A stretch of 33,223 bases of DNA, taken from positions 1 through 33,223 of the forward strand of contig JBHIEE010000017.1 of NCBI GenBank assembly GCA_046760445.1. The letters are read 5' to 3'. This DNA comes from JBHIEE01 sp046760445 (GTDB lineage Bacteria > Acidobacteriota > Aminicenantia > JdFR-78). The notes under the pieces were generated by a model that saw nothing but the letters and a program-made list of their open reading frames with translations, did not search any database and was not told the DNA's origin. This document shows, piece by piece, positions 8,855-16,885 of this stretch (within the stretch, counting starts at the first letter, position 1; every line of letters starts with the position of its first letter). Position numbers and translations under genes: made by a program.

Positions 8855-9020
8855 ACCCACCTTGATTAATTTAACCTTCCCGAATTTTAAAAATCAACAT
8901 TTGTTTAAATTCTCATCATCACTAAGACCTAAAAACCAACTTAAATTCCAATAACAATTGCAATTTTCGGCTCTTCTCCTATTTGTGTGGAAAAATGGAT
9001 AACATAATAGAAGAATGAAA

Positions 9021-9247
9021 AGGTCAAATGACAAAGCTCCTTTCGGCCTAGTTCCATTAAGGTCACCACGAAGTGAGCTCGAGGCGAAGGCAAATGACAA
9101 ATATAAATCGTAAAGAGTAAGGAGTAAAGGGTAAAGTGATAAATAATACCTTACGATTTACGCTTTACACTTCACGGTTTTGACATTTAGTAATTTGACA
9201 TTCATTTGGCATTTGGATTTTGGACTTTGGATCCCGAGTACTCGGGA
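9021..9247. repeat. Composite heptad-word element with GC-rich palindrome
   Basis: Words of 7 nt run in register: GTAAAGA, GTAAGGA, GTAAAGG, GTAAAGT at 9110-9137, facing TTACGAT, TTACGCT, TTACACT, TCACGGT at 9151-9178. Further arrays follow, for example TCATTTG, GCATTTG, GATTTTG, GACTTTG at 9202-9229. The left flank carries the GC-richer words CGAAGTGAG (9069-9077) and CTCGAGGCGAAGG. The element ends in the perfect 16-nt palindrome TCCCGAGTACTCGGGA (9232-9247). It appears to be nested copies of the type seen at 1701-1820. Confidence 0.75.
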
Positions 9248-9300
9248 CTGTGAGAAATTGGGATTTAATTACTGCCTTGGGAATACATCACTCACACAGT

Positions 9301-9322
9301 TTGGATAGGAGTCCAATTTTTT
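9301..9322 (+). terminator. Possible weak intrinsic terminator upstream of the EF-G-like gene
   Basis: TTGGA (9301-9305) can pair with TCCAA (9312-9316) across a 6-nt loop and is followed directly by TTTTTT (9317-9322). The 5-bp stem is short, so this is a weak candidate. It would separate any read-through from rho from the promoter that follows. Confidence 0.3.
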
Positions 9323-9342
9323 ATCTTTCTTTGATTTCTAAC

Positions 9343-9371
9343 TTGAAACATAAACTTTTTTTAGTTATTAT
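9343..9371 (+). promoter_or_regulatory. Predicted sigma70-type promoter of the EF-G-like gene
   Basis: TTGAAA (9343-9348) and TATTAT (9366-9371) are separated by 17 nt. The inferred start of transcription near 9378 gives a 5' leader of about 25 nt, which holds the strong Shine-Dalgarno AAGGAGG at 9389-9395 ahead of the ATG at 9403. Confidence 0.55.
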
Positions 9372-9402
9372 TATTTAGCAAAAATTATAAGGAGGATTAA
9401 TA

Positions 9403-11496
9403 ATGAAAGATTATCCGATTGCTAATCTTAGAAATGTTGCTCTGGTTGGACATGGTTCCAGTGGAAAAACCTCTTTGGTTTCGGCTTTTCTATATAATAC
9501 CGGGGTAACGACTCGCTTGTGTAAAGTTGATCAAGGAAATACTATTACTGATTATGATCCAGACGAAATTGAGAGAAAGATATCCATTAATTCTTCTCTC
9601 TGTTTTGGAGAGTGGAATAATCATAAAATAAATTTTGTAGATACCCCAGGTTATAGCAATTTTTTGTGGGATACTAAGGCATGTTTAAGAGCAGTGGATG
9701 GTGCTTTGGTATTAGTTTGTGGAGTCTCAGGAGTGGAAGTTGGGACAGAAAAGGTATGGGAAATGTTGGAAGAATTTAAATTACCTCGGATTTTTGTAAT
9801 TAATAAACTAGATCGTGACCTATCTGATTTTGATCGAGCCCTCGAATCTACTCATCAGTTTTTTGGTCGTCAGGCAGTGCCCATTCAATTACCAATAGGG
9901 AAAGAAAAAGATTTTAAAGGATTAATTGATTTGGTGAATTTGAAAGCTTATATTTACGAAAAAGATGAAAGTGGTAAATTTAAAGAAGAAGATATTCCTG
10001 ACAGTTTAAAAGAATTAGCTCTTAAGAAAAGGGAAGAGCTAACTGAGATGGTAGCTGAAAACGACGAACAGTTAATGGAGAAATACTTCGAGAAAGGCGA
10101 ATTATCTTCTCAAGAATTGAATATTGGTTTAAAAAAGGCAGTTTTAGCTCGACAATTATATCCAGTAGTTCTATGTTCCGCTTTACTCAATATCGGTACT
10201 CAAGCTATTTTAGATAGTATAATCAATTACTTTCCATCTCCTGAGGAGAGAGAAGCAATCTCTGCCAAAGCAGGAGAGAAAGAAGAAAAAATTAAACCAT
10301 CTTTAACTCAACCTTTTACAGCATTAGTTTTTAAGACTATTTCTGACCCATATACCGGGAGAATTTCACTAATGAGAGTGTTTTGTGGAAAAATTAATCC
10401 AGATTCAATTGTTTTTAATTCGAGTAAGGAAAAAGACGAGAAACTAAGTGGCTTATTTTTCCTTCAAGGTAAAGAACAAGTTTCTGCTGGGCAAACAAAA
10501 TGCGGCGATTTAGTCGCTACAGCTAAATTGAAAGATACTTTTACTGGAGATACATTATGTGCCAAAGGAAGTTCTATTCTTTTGGAGCCGATAACTTTTC
10601 CCATGCCATCAATTTCTTTTGCAATTCAACCAAAAACAAGAGCTGATGAAGATAAAATATCTCAGGCTGTGCATCGAATTATTGAAGAGGATCCTACAGT
10701 GAGAGTGGAGAGAGATTCTCAGACAAAAGAGTTAATTATCTCAGGAAATGGGCAGCTTCATGTAGAAATTATTACTGATCGATTAAAACAAAGATATAAT
10801 GTAGATGTCCTTTTGAAACCACCAAAAATTCCGTATAAAGAGACAATAAAAGAAACAGCGGATGTTCAGGGTAAATATAAGAAACAAACTGGTGGTCGTG
10901 GTCAGTATGGAGATGTCAAAATCAAAATGGAGCCTCTGCCACGAGGAAAAGATTTTGAGTTTGAGAACAAAATTTTTGGAGGAGCCATACCCAAAAATTA
11001 CATTCCCTCAATTGAAAAAGGAATACAGGAGGCTCGTAACAAAGGCGTTATTGCTGGTTATCCAGTGGTTGATTTTAAAATCATTCTTTATGATGGTTCC
11101 TATCATGAGGTAGATTCCTCCGATATAGCCTTTAAAATTGCCGCTTCAATGGCTTTTAAAAAAGGCATGAAAGAAGCGAAACCGACACTTTTAGAGCCAA
11201 TTATGAATGTTTCAGTTTATACCACAGAAGCCTATATGGGAGACATTATGGGTAATTTGAATGGTCGGCGGGGAAAAGTTCAGGGAATGAAGCAGAAAGG
11301 AAATATGCGGATAATTAAAGCCCAGGTACCAATGGCTGAGATGTTGGATTTTGAACCCACGCTCACTTCCATTACTGGAGGAAGAGGTTCTTATCATATG
11401 GAATTTTCCCATTATGAAGAAGTGCCTGCTCATTTGCAGCAGAAAATTATTCAACAAGCTGTAGAAGAAGGAAGAATTGTGGCTGAGGAAGAGTAA
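9403..11496 (+). CDS. EF-G-like translational GTPase (EF-G paralogue)
   Basis: The product (697 residues) has the full five-domain layout of elongation factor G, but its G domain is of the EF-G-like type typified by Thermotoga TM1651 and Thermus EF-G2. The P-loop reads GHGSSGKTS (about 17-25) rather than the GHIDAGKTT style of canonical EF-G, and the switch I element reads ERKISI. G3 is DTPGYSNF and G4 is NKLD. Domain IV keeps the KKQTGGRGQYGDV signature, so ribosome interaction is likely. The exact cellular role of this paralogue group is unsettled. No tufA, rpsL or rpsG gene lies nearby, as would be expected beside the housekeeping EF-G. It has its own promoter and a strong Shine-Dalgarno sequence. 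Confidence 0.9.
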   Translation: MKDYPIANLRNVALVGHGSSGKTSLVSAFLYNTGVTTRLCKVDQGNTITDYDPDEIERKISINSSLCFGEWNNHKINFVDTPGYSNFLWDTKACLRAVDGALVLVCGVSGVEVGTEKVWEMLEEFKLPRIFVINKLDRDLSDFDRALESTHQFFGRQAVPIQLPIGKEKDFKGLIDLVNLKAYIYEKDESGKFKEEDIPDSLKELALKKREELTEMVAENDEQLMEKYFEKGELSSQELNIGLKKAVLARQLYPVVLCSALLNIGTQAILDSIINYFPSPEEREAISAKAGEKEEKIKPSLTQPFTALVFKTISDPYTGRISLMRVFCGKINPDSIVFNSSKEKDEKLSGLFFLQGKEQVSAGQTKCGDLVATAKLKDTFTGDTLCAKGSSILLEPITFPMPSISFAIQPKTRADEDKISQAVHRIIEEDPTVRVERDSQTKELIISGNGQLHVEIITDRLKQRYNVDVLLKPPKIPYKETIKETADVQGKYKKQTGGRGQYGDVKIKMEPLPRGKDFEFENKIFGGAIPKNYIPSIEKGIQEARNKGVIAGYPVVDFKIILYDGSYHEVDSSDIAFKIAASMAFKKGMKEAKPTLLEPIMNVSVYTTEAYMGDIMGNLNGRRGKVQGMKQKGNMRIIKAQVPMAEMLDFEPTLTSITGGRGSYHMEFSHYEEVPAHLQQKIIQQAVEEGRIVAEEE

Positions 11497-11554
11497 TTTA
11501 AATAAAAAGGGTTTTCAAAGTCGAGAACGCTTAATAAATATAAGGAGGGAATAA

Positions 11555-12313
11555 TTGAGAAAAAAACTATTTATTTGGTTAATTGTATCATTTATTCTCA
11601 TTTTGGCACAAAATTTATCAGCAAAAGGAAAGTGGGAATTTGGTGTTCATTATTCTACTTGGAGTATTGATATATTAAGATCTATGGTTGAAAATATAGC
11701 CGGAGAAGGAATAGAAAACGAGTTGAAAGATCAAATTTTAGAAGATCATCCAGACTTAATTGAAGTGTCTTACTCCCAAGATATAAACTTTGATTCTACC
11801 GGGAATAATTATGGATTTGAAGTACGATTTTATCCGGGTGGGGAAAAAGGATCATTTAGTCTCGGTTTTTCTATAGAAAAGACTAAGATGGAACTCTCTT
11901 TAGATGGAAAAGTAAAAGATGAATTTGAAAATGGTTCTTATGTTGATTTAGAAGCAGAGGGAAAATTTCTTATGGAACCCCTTTCTTATAATCTGAGTTT
12001 TCGTTGGGATATAAAGCCTTCTTGGAGAGTGCGACCTTATATTACTTTTGGTTTTGGAATTGCCCCCATTAGTGGAAATTTATCTTATTCAGCTATAGGA
12101 CAATTTTTTAATGCCGAAGAAAGTAAATTAGAATCAGAAACTCATAGTGAAGAAAAAGATTTAAAAGATTTGAAAGAAGGACCTCCAATTATTCCTATTA
12201 TTCAGTTAAATCTGGGAATAAAAGGCGAAATTACCAAAGGCCTTTATCTTCTGATTGATGCTGGAATTTGGAATGGATTTTTATTAAGAGGAGGAATCGC
12301 TTATCGAATTTAA
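11555..12313 (+). CDS. Exported, probable outer-membrane beta-barrel protein
   Basis: I do not recognise a named family. The 252-residue product begins with a signal peptide: basic RKK, a hydrophobic core to about residue 18, and a likely cleavage after A23 (LSA|KG). The rest is rich in alternating, aromatic-containing strands, such as SFSLGFSIEKT, LSYNLSFRWDIK and RPYITFGFGIAP, and ends in a strand finishing AYRI. This fits a small outer-membrane barrel. A very acidic stretch at about 187-209 is probably a surface loop. The start is TTG at 11555, chosen because AAGGAGGG lies 6 nt upstream and the signal peptide begins there. It follows the EF-G-like gene by 58 bp; no functional link is evident. 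Confidence 0.65.
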   Translation: MRKKLFIWLIVSFILILAQNLSAKGKWEFGVHYSTWSIDILRSMVENIAGEGIENELKDQILEDHPDLIEVSYSQDINFDSTGNNYGFEVRFYPGGEKGSFSLGFSIEKTKMELSLDGKVKDEFENGSYVDLEAEGKFLMEPLSYNLSFRWDIKPSWRVRPYITFGFGIAPISGNLSYSAIGQFFNAEESKLESETHSEEKDLKDLKEGPPIIPIIQLNLGIKGEITKGLYLLIDAGIWNGFLLRGGIAYRI

Positions 12314-12388
12314 ATTCAATAATTTTTAGAAATTTTTCAAATTAGTAAAGAGAAAAAGAGCATTAATTTCTTCTAAAATTTAAAACAA

Positions 12389-12417
12389 TTGACCATCATT
12401 GGTAATTAATTTATAAT
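12389..12417 (+). promoter_or_regulatory. Predicted strong sigma70-type promoter of asnS
   Basis: TTGACC (12389-12394) and a perfect TATAAT (12412-12417) are 17 nt apart. The -10 box ends 9 nt before the ATG of asnS, the same distance as at cysS, so transcription should start about 3 nt before the start codon. Confidence 0.7.
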
Positions 12418-12426
12418 CAAGAAGAA

Positions 12427-13719
12427 ATGAGATGGGTTTATATTGAAGATATTGCCAATTATGCTGGGCAAGAGGTAGAACTTAGAGGCTGGGTCTATAA
12501 TAAACGGTCGAGCGGGAGAGTTCGCTTCTTGCTGATAAGAGATGGAACTGGTATCATTCAGGGAACAATTTTTAGTCCAGAAAAAGAACATCCTTTATCT
12601 GAAAAATTTGAGGATTTGACTCAAGAGTCTTCTTTGATTGTTAGGGGAAAAGTTAAGAAAGATAAAAGAGCACCAGGCGGTTATGAATTAGAAATTAATG
12701 AACTGGACATTATTCAAATAGCTGAAGACTATCCGATAACTCCAAAATCTCATGGCATCCCATTTTTAATGAAACATCGTCATCTCTGGCTCCGTTCTTC
12801 TAAACAGCACGCTATTTTACGGATTAGAGCAGAGATTATAAGGGCTATTCGTGACTTTTTCGATAACAGAGGATTTGTCCTTTTAGATACTCCAATTTTA
12901 ACCCCAAGTGCTTGTGAGGAAACAACCACTCTTTTTGAAACCCAATATTTTGATGATAAAGCTTATCTCACCCAAAGTGGTCAATTATATAGTGAAGCTA
13001 CAGCCATGGCTTTTGGAAAAGTTTATTGTTTCGGACCAACTTTTAGGGCAGAGAAATCGAAAACCAGACGTCATTTAATGGAGTTCTGGATGGTTGAACC
13101 TGAAGTTGCCTTTGCCGACTTAAACGATATAATAGATTTAGCCGAAGATTTTGTAGTTTATATTGTTCAGCGTATCTTAGAGAAAAATAAAAAAGAATTA
13201 GCAGTATTAGAAAGAGACATCAAGCCTTTAGAAAAAATAGAAAGACCCTTTCCTCGAATAACTTATGAACAAGCTCTCAAAATTATAAAAGAAAAAGGAT
13301 CTAAAATAAAATGGGGAGATGATTTTGGAGCTCCAGATGAAACTCTAATTTCCGAAGATTCTGATAAACCGGTTAGTATCACTCATTATCCTCTTAAAGC
13401 TAAAGCATTTTATATGCAGCCTGACCCTAAAAGACCTGATTTAGCTTTGTGTATGGATATGATTGCTCCAGAAGGATATGGTGAAATAATTGGTGGGAGT
13501 CAAAGAATTCATGATTATGATTTACTTCTGAAAAGAATAAAAGAACATAATCTGCCCCGAGAAGCCTATGAATGGTATTTAGATTTAAGAAAATATGGTT
13601 CTGTTCCTCATTCTGGATTCGGTTTAGGTTTAGAAAGAACAGTCGCTTGGATTTGCAAAATAGACCATATTAGAGAAACAATTCCTTTTCCCCGAATGCT
13701 TTATCGAGTATATCCATAA
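12427..13719 (+). CDS. asnS: Asparaginyl-tRNA synthetase
   Basis: This class IIb synthetase charges tRNA-Asn with asparagine. The N-terminal OB-fold anticodon-binding domain (about 1-105) includes GWVYNKRSSGRVRFLLIRDG. The catalytic domain has AYLTQSGQLYSEA and the motif 2 segment FGPTFRAEKSKTRRHLMEFW, which is the AsnRS rather than AspRS pattern, and motif 3 GFGLGLERTVAW near residues 397-408. At 430 residues it is a compact form. AspRS is the main alternative, but the LTQSGQLYSEA segment argues against it. The ATG at 12427 is preceded only by a poor AAGAAG and lies 9 nt after a consensus -10 box, suggesting leaderless translation. The next in-frame Met is far inside the protein. Confidence 0.93.
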   Translation: MRWVYIEDIANYAGQEVELRGWVYNKRSSGRVRFLLIRDGTGIIQGTIFSPEKEHPLSEKFEDLTQESSLIVRGKVKKDKRAPGGYELEINELDIIQIAEDYPITPKSHGIPFLMKHRHLWLRSSKQHAILRIRAEIIRAIRDFFDNRGFVLLDTPILTPSACEETTTLFETQYFDDKAYLTQSGQLYSEATAMAFGKVYCFGPTFRAEKSKTRRHLMEFWMVEPEVAFADLNDIIDLAEDFVVYIVQRILEKNKKELAVLERDIKPLEKIERPFPRITYEQALKIIKEKGSKIKWGDDFGAPDETLISEDSDKPVSITHYPLKAKAFYMQPDPKRPDLALCMDMIAPEGYGEIIGGSQRIHDYDLLLKRIKEHNLPREAYEWYLDLRKYGSVPHSGFGLGLERTVAWICKIDHIRETIPFPRMLYRVYP

Positions 13720-13721
13720 TC

Positions 13722-13780
13722 TATGTGCCTATGTGCGTATGTGCCTAGGTTTTGACATAGGTACTTAGGTACATACGCAC
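13722..13780. repeat. Inverted repeat with 8-nt periodicity between asnS and rimO
   Basis: The left side repeats ATGTGCCT, ATGTGCGT, ATGTGCCT, and the right side repeats TAGGTAC at 8-nt spacing. The arms 13733-13748 and 13765-13780 are complementary at 14 of 16 positions, with a 16-nt loop. It could form a stable hairpin in the asnS 3' UTR and rimO 5' region. There is no T-run, so it is not a classic terminator. Confidence 0.7.
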
Positions 13781-13794
13781 TTAAACATTTTATA

Positions 13795-15105
13795 ATGAGA
13801 TTAGTTGGAGTTATCAGTTTAGGTTGTGCTAAGAATTTAGTAGATACAGAAACTATGCTCGGTATTCTCAAAGAAAGTGGCTATTCTCTTACTTCTAATT
13901 TTGAAGAAGCAGAAGTGATAATAATTAATACCTGTGGATTCATAAAACAGGCTAAAGAGGAATCAGTAGATGCTATTCTGGGAGCAGTTAATTATAAGAA
14001 ATCAGGAAGTGTTAAAAAAATAATTGTCACTGGTTGTTTGAGTCAAAGATACAGAAGGGAGTTGGAAAAAGAATTTCCTGAAATCGACGCATTTTTAGGA
14101 GTAAATGAATATCCCCAGATTAACCGAGTGGTAGAGGGCAACTCAGTCCTCTGGTCAGAAAAATATTTTTTATATAACCATCTCCATCCCCGGGTTTTAA
14201 CTACTCCTCCTTCTTGGGTATATTTAAAAATCTCAGAAGGATGTTCTCATCAGTGCTCTTTCTGTGCTATTCCTTTTATTAGAGGACCTTATCGATCAAG
14301 AGAAATTGACTCAATAATTATTGAAGCTCAAAATTTGGCCTCCCAGGGAATAAAAGAATTAAATCTCATCTCACAAGATACTACTTTTTATGGACAAGAT
14401 TTAGATTTAAAAGATGGCTTGACTCAACTTTTAAAAAAATTAATTGAGATAGAAGGAATAGAATGGATCAGAATTCTTTATAGCTATCCAGAGGAAATCA
14501 CCGATTCTCTATTAGAAATTCTTAATGAAGAGAAGATCTGTTCTTATTTAGATATACCTTTTCAACATTCTGATGAAAAAATAATAAAAAAGATGGTAAG
14601 AGGAACGGATGGAAAAAGAGCTTTAAAATTAATTAGAAAAATCAGAAAAAAAGTACCAGATATCACTCTTCGTACATCTTTAATTGTTGGTTTTCCAGGT
14701 GAAGGAGAGAGAGAATTCGAAAATTTAAAAAATTTTTGTCGGAAAGCAGAGTTTGATCGATTAGGAGTATTTACTTATTCTCAAGAAGAAGGAACTCCTG
14801 CCTTCCTCTTGGGGGATCCTGTTTCGGAGAAGATAAAGGAAAGAAGAAAAAAGGAAATAATGGAGCTTCAAGCTGAAATTTCCTATGAAAAAAATAAAAG
14901 ATTAATCGGCCAGAGATTTGAAGCAATTATTGAGGGACACTCTGAGCAAAATCCTCAATATTTAGTGGGTCGATTAAAGTCTCAAGCTCCTGAAGTGGAT
15001 GGGGTTGTCCTGATTGAGAATAATAATTCTCAATATCAATTTCTTAAAGAAATTGATATTAATGAAGCTTTTGTATATGATTTGAAAGGAAAAATAATTA
15101 AGTGA
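13795..15105 (+). CDS. rimO: Ribosomal protein S12 methylthiotransferase RimO
   Basis: RimO is a radical SAM enzyme that adds a methylthio group to an Asp of ribosomal protein S12. The N-terminal UPF0004 domain has the three cluster cysteines C11 (SLGCAKN), C47 (NTCGFI) and C81 (TGCLSQ). The radical SAM CxxxCxxC motif is at C150, C154 and C157 (EGCSHQCSFC). A TRAM domain occupies roughly the last 65 residues. The SLGCAKNLVDTE start and overall pattern favour RimO over MiaB. The gene lies 75 bp after asnS, the gap being filled by an inverted repeat. Its stop overlaps the pgpA GTG start by 4 nt (GTGA). No clear Shine-Dalgarno precedes the ATG. Confidence 0.95.
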   Translation: MRLVGVISLGCAKNLVDTETMLGILKESGYSLTSNFEEAEVIIINTCGFIKQAKEESVDAILGAVNYKKSGSVKKIIVTGCLSQRYRRELEKEFPEIDAFLGVNEYPQINRVVEGNSVLWSEKYFLYNHLHPRVLTTPPSWVYLKISEGCSHQCSFCAIPFIRGPYRSREIDSIIIEAQNLASQGIKELNLISQDTTFYGQDLDLKDGLTQLLKKLIEIEGIEWIRILYSYPEEITDSLLEILNEEKICSYLDIPFQHSDEKIIKKMVRGTDGKRALKLIRKIRKKVPDITLRTSLIVGFPGEGEREFENLKNFCRKAEFDRLGVFTYSQEEGTPAFLLGDPVSEKIKERRKKEIMELQAEISYEKNKRLIGQRFEAIIEGHSEQNPQYLVGRLKSQAPEVDGVVLIENNNSQYQFLKEIDINEAFVYDLKGKIIK

Positions 15106-15554
15106 AAGCTTTATCAAAAATTCTGTCTACTTTTTTTGGCGCTGGTTATTTTCCTTTCTTTCCTGGAACTTTTTCCAGCTCCATTGTAGTTATTGCTTAT
15201 TATTTATTCTTGCACCAATTACATTGGATAATATATCTATCTCTATTACTAATTCTCTTCTTTTCAGGAGTTGTTTTTACTTCTTTAGCTAAAAAAGAAA
15301 TGGGTGAAGACGATCCTTCTAAAATTGTTATTGATGAGGTGATTGGCCAACTCGCTGCTCTTTTTCTCATTCCTTTATCTTGGTTAAATCTTCTTTTAGC
15401 TTTTTTTATCTTTCGAGCAATTGATATAATAAAACCTTATCCATTAAAAAAATCAGAGAATTTGCCCGGTGGATGGGGAATAATGAGCGATGACCTTTTC
15501 GCAGGAGTTTTAACCAATATAATTATCCAGTTTATTTTAATTATAAAAAAATGA
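15102..15554 (+). CDS. pgpA: Phosphatidylglycerophosphatase A
   Basis: PgpA removes the phosphate from phosphatidylglycerophosphate to give phosphatidylglycerol in the inner membrane. The 150-residue product shows the family blocks GAGYFPFFPGT (13-23), DPSKIVIDEVIGQ (about 71-83), FRAIDIIKPYP and GGWGIMSDDLFAG. The acidic residues of the ID-E and DD blocks are the expected metal and catalytic ligands. Several hydrophobic segments span the membrane, the clearest near 26-58, 86-105 and 134-148. Translation starts at GTG overlapping the rimO stop, and the stop overlaps cinA (ATGA), so all three genes should be translationally coupled. Confidence 0.93.
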   Translation: MKALSKILSTFFGAGYFPFFPGTFSSSIVVIAYYLFLHQLHWIIYLSLLLILFFSGVVFTSLAKKEMGEDDPSKIVIDEVIGQLAALFLIPLSWLNLLLAFFIFRAIDIIKPYPLKKSENLPGGWGIMSDDLFAGVLTNIIIQFILIIKK

Positions 15555-16834
15555 AAAAAGAAATTAAAGCAGAAATAATTGCTATTGGTTCTGAGCTTCT
15601 TACCCCATATCGGATAGATACAAATTCTCTTTATCTAACTGAAAAATTGAATGATTTAGGAATAGAGGTGGTGAAAAAGACAATTGTTGGTGACAATGAA
15701 AAAAATATTACTCAAGCAATTAATCAGGCTCTTTCGAGAGCTTGCCTCATTATTGCTTGTGGTGGATTGGGACCAACTGAGGATGATTTGACTCGACTAG
15801 CCTTTTCAAAGGCATTAAACAGAAAATTAATTTTTCACCGAGAAATACTGACTAAGATAGAAGAAAGATTTCAGAAAAGGGGATTGATTATGCCTTCAAT
15901 TAATGAGCGGCAGGCTTATATTTTAGATGGAGCGGAAGTACTGGAAAATGAATGGGGGACTGCTCCAGGAATGTGGATAGAAGAAAAAAATACATGGATT
16001 TTAATTTTGCCCGGTCCACCGAATGAACTTAAATCAATTTTTGAGAAATTTGTTCTACCAAAATTAAAAAGATTTCCTAAGCAGTTCGTCTGTCGAAAAT
16101 CACTTAAAATCGCTGGTTTGACTGAATCTCAGACAGAGAGTTTGATATCAGATTTATACCAAAGGATTAAAAATCTTCAGGTATCCTTACTTGCTTTTCC
16201 TGGGCAAATTGAGATTCAGATTATTGCCCGATCTGATAAAAGCTATTCCCAGGCTGAAAAAATTGCCCAAACAATGGCTGATAAGTTTATAGAGAGGCTT
16301 AAAGAGAATGTATTTTCTAATTCAGATGAAGAGTTAGAAGAGGTGGTGGGTAAATTACTTAAAAAAAGAGAAGAAACATTGACTATTGCTGAATCTTGTA
16401 CTGGTGGATATTTAGGTCATCGAATAACCAATATTTCTGGAAGTTCTTGCTACTTTGAAAGAGGGATAATTTCTTATAGTAATCAGTCAAAGATAGAACA
16501 TCTGGAAGTGTCAAAAGAATTAATTGAAAAATTTGGAGCGGTCAGTCAGGAAGTGGCAGAAGCAATGGCCACAGGAGTTAGGAAATTAAGCCGCTCCACT
16601 TATGGACTGGCAATTACTGGAATAGCTGGACCAACTGGAGGCACACCAGAAAAACCTGTTGGTTTAGTTCATATTGCTCTTTCCTGGGAGGATGGACTAT
16701 GGCACACAAAGAATTATTTTTTTGGCAATAGAGAATCAATAAAGTTTCAGTCGACTCAAAAAGCTTTAGATATGCTGAGGAGACATCTCTTAAAAGAATC
16801 TGGAAGCCAGAAGCAAGAAGCGAGACAGAATTAA
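15551..16834 (+). CDS. cinA: CinA-family protein: MoaB-like domain fused to NMN deamidase
   Basis: The N-terminal half (about 1-170) is the MoaB/CinA nucleotide-binding domain, with IGSELL near the start and GGLGPTEDDLTR around 73-84. The C-terminal half (about 265-415) is the PncC-type nicotinamide-nucleotide amidase, with AESCTGG near 280-286 and GIAGPTGGTPEKPVG. Together they act in NAD recycling: NMN deamidation, with an associated pyrophosphatase activity in characterised members. The start overlaps the pgpA stop. The last residues, from about 415, are a polar tail (SGSQKQEARQN) encoded by one arm of a repeat element, so the end of the gene seems to have been extended or replaced by the repeat. 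Confidence 0.93.
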   Translation: MKKEIKAEIIAIGSELLTPYRIDTNSLYLTEKLNDLGIEVVKKTIVGDNEKNITQAINQALSRACLIIACGGLGPTEDDLTRLAFSKALNRKLIFHREILTKIEERFQKRGLIMPSINERQAYILDGAEVLENEWGTAPGMWIEEKNTWILILPGPPNELKSIFEKFVLPKLKRFPKQFVCRKSLKIAGLTESQTESLISDLYQRIKNLQVSLLAFPGQIEIQIIARSDKSYSQAEKIAQTMADKFIERLKENVFSNSDEELEEVVGKLLKKREETLTIAESCTGGYLGHRITNISGSSCYFERGIISYSNQSKIEHLEVSKELIEKFGAVSQEVAEAMATGVRKLSRSTYGLAITGIAGPTGGTPEKPVGLVHIALSWEDGLWHTKNYFFGNRESIKFQSTQKALDMLRRHLLKESGSQKQEARQN

Positions 16835-16883
16835 AATGCACGATTTTTTCCTGCTTCTTGCTTCCAGATTCTTGCTTCTTAGA
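16796..16883. repeat. Heptad-word hairpin overlapping the 3' end of cinA
   Basis: The arms 16796-16817 and 16850-16871 are complementary at 20 of 22 positions around a 32-nt loop. Both are built from 7-nt words: GGAAGCC, AGAAGCA, AGAAGCG, AGACAGA (16802-16829), facing TCCTGCT, TCTTGCT, TCCAGAT, TCTTGCT, TCTTAGA (16849-16883). The left arm is translated as the cinA tail, and the right arm ends at the ribosome-binding site of thpR. Confidence 0.8.
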
Positions 16884-16885
16884 GG

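Larger units (their letters stand above)
8855..9402. other. 548-bp intergenic region between rho and the EF-G-like gene
   Basis: No convincing protein or RNA gene is visible. The left part (8855-9020) is AT-rich and featureless to my eye. The centre (9021-9247) is repeat material listed separately. The right end has a small hairpin with a T-run and then the promoter and Shine-Dalgarno sequence of the EF-G-like gene. Possible antisense frames here run through repeat sequence and were dismissed. Confidence 0.7.

Noticed and set aside
8894..9100. Minus-strand 68-codon frame in the rho to EF-G-like gap
   Set aside because: It runs through repeat words, has no ribosome-binding site and shows no protein-like pattern.
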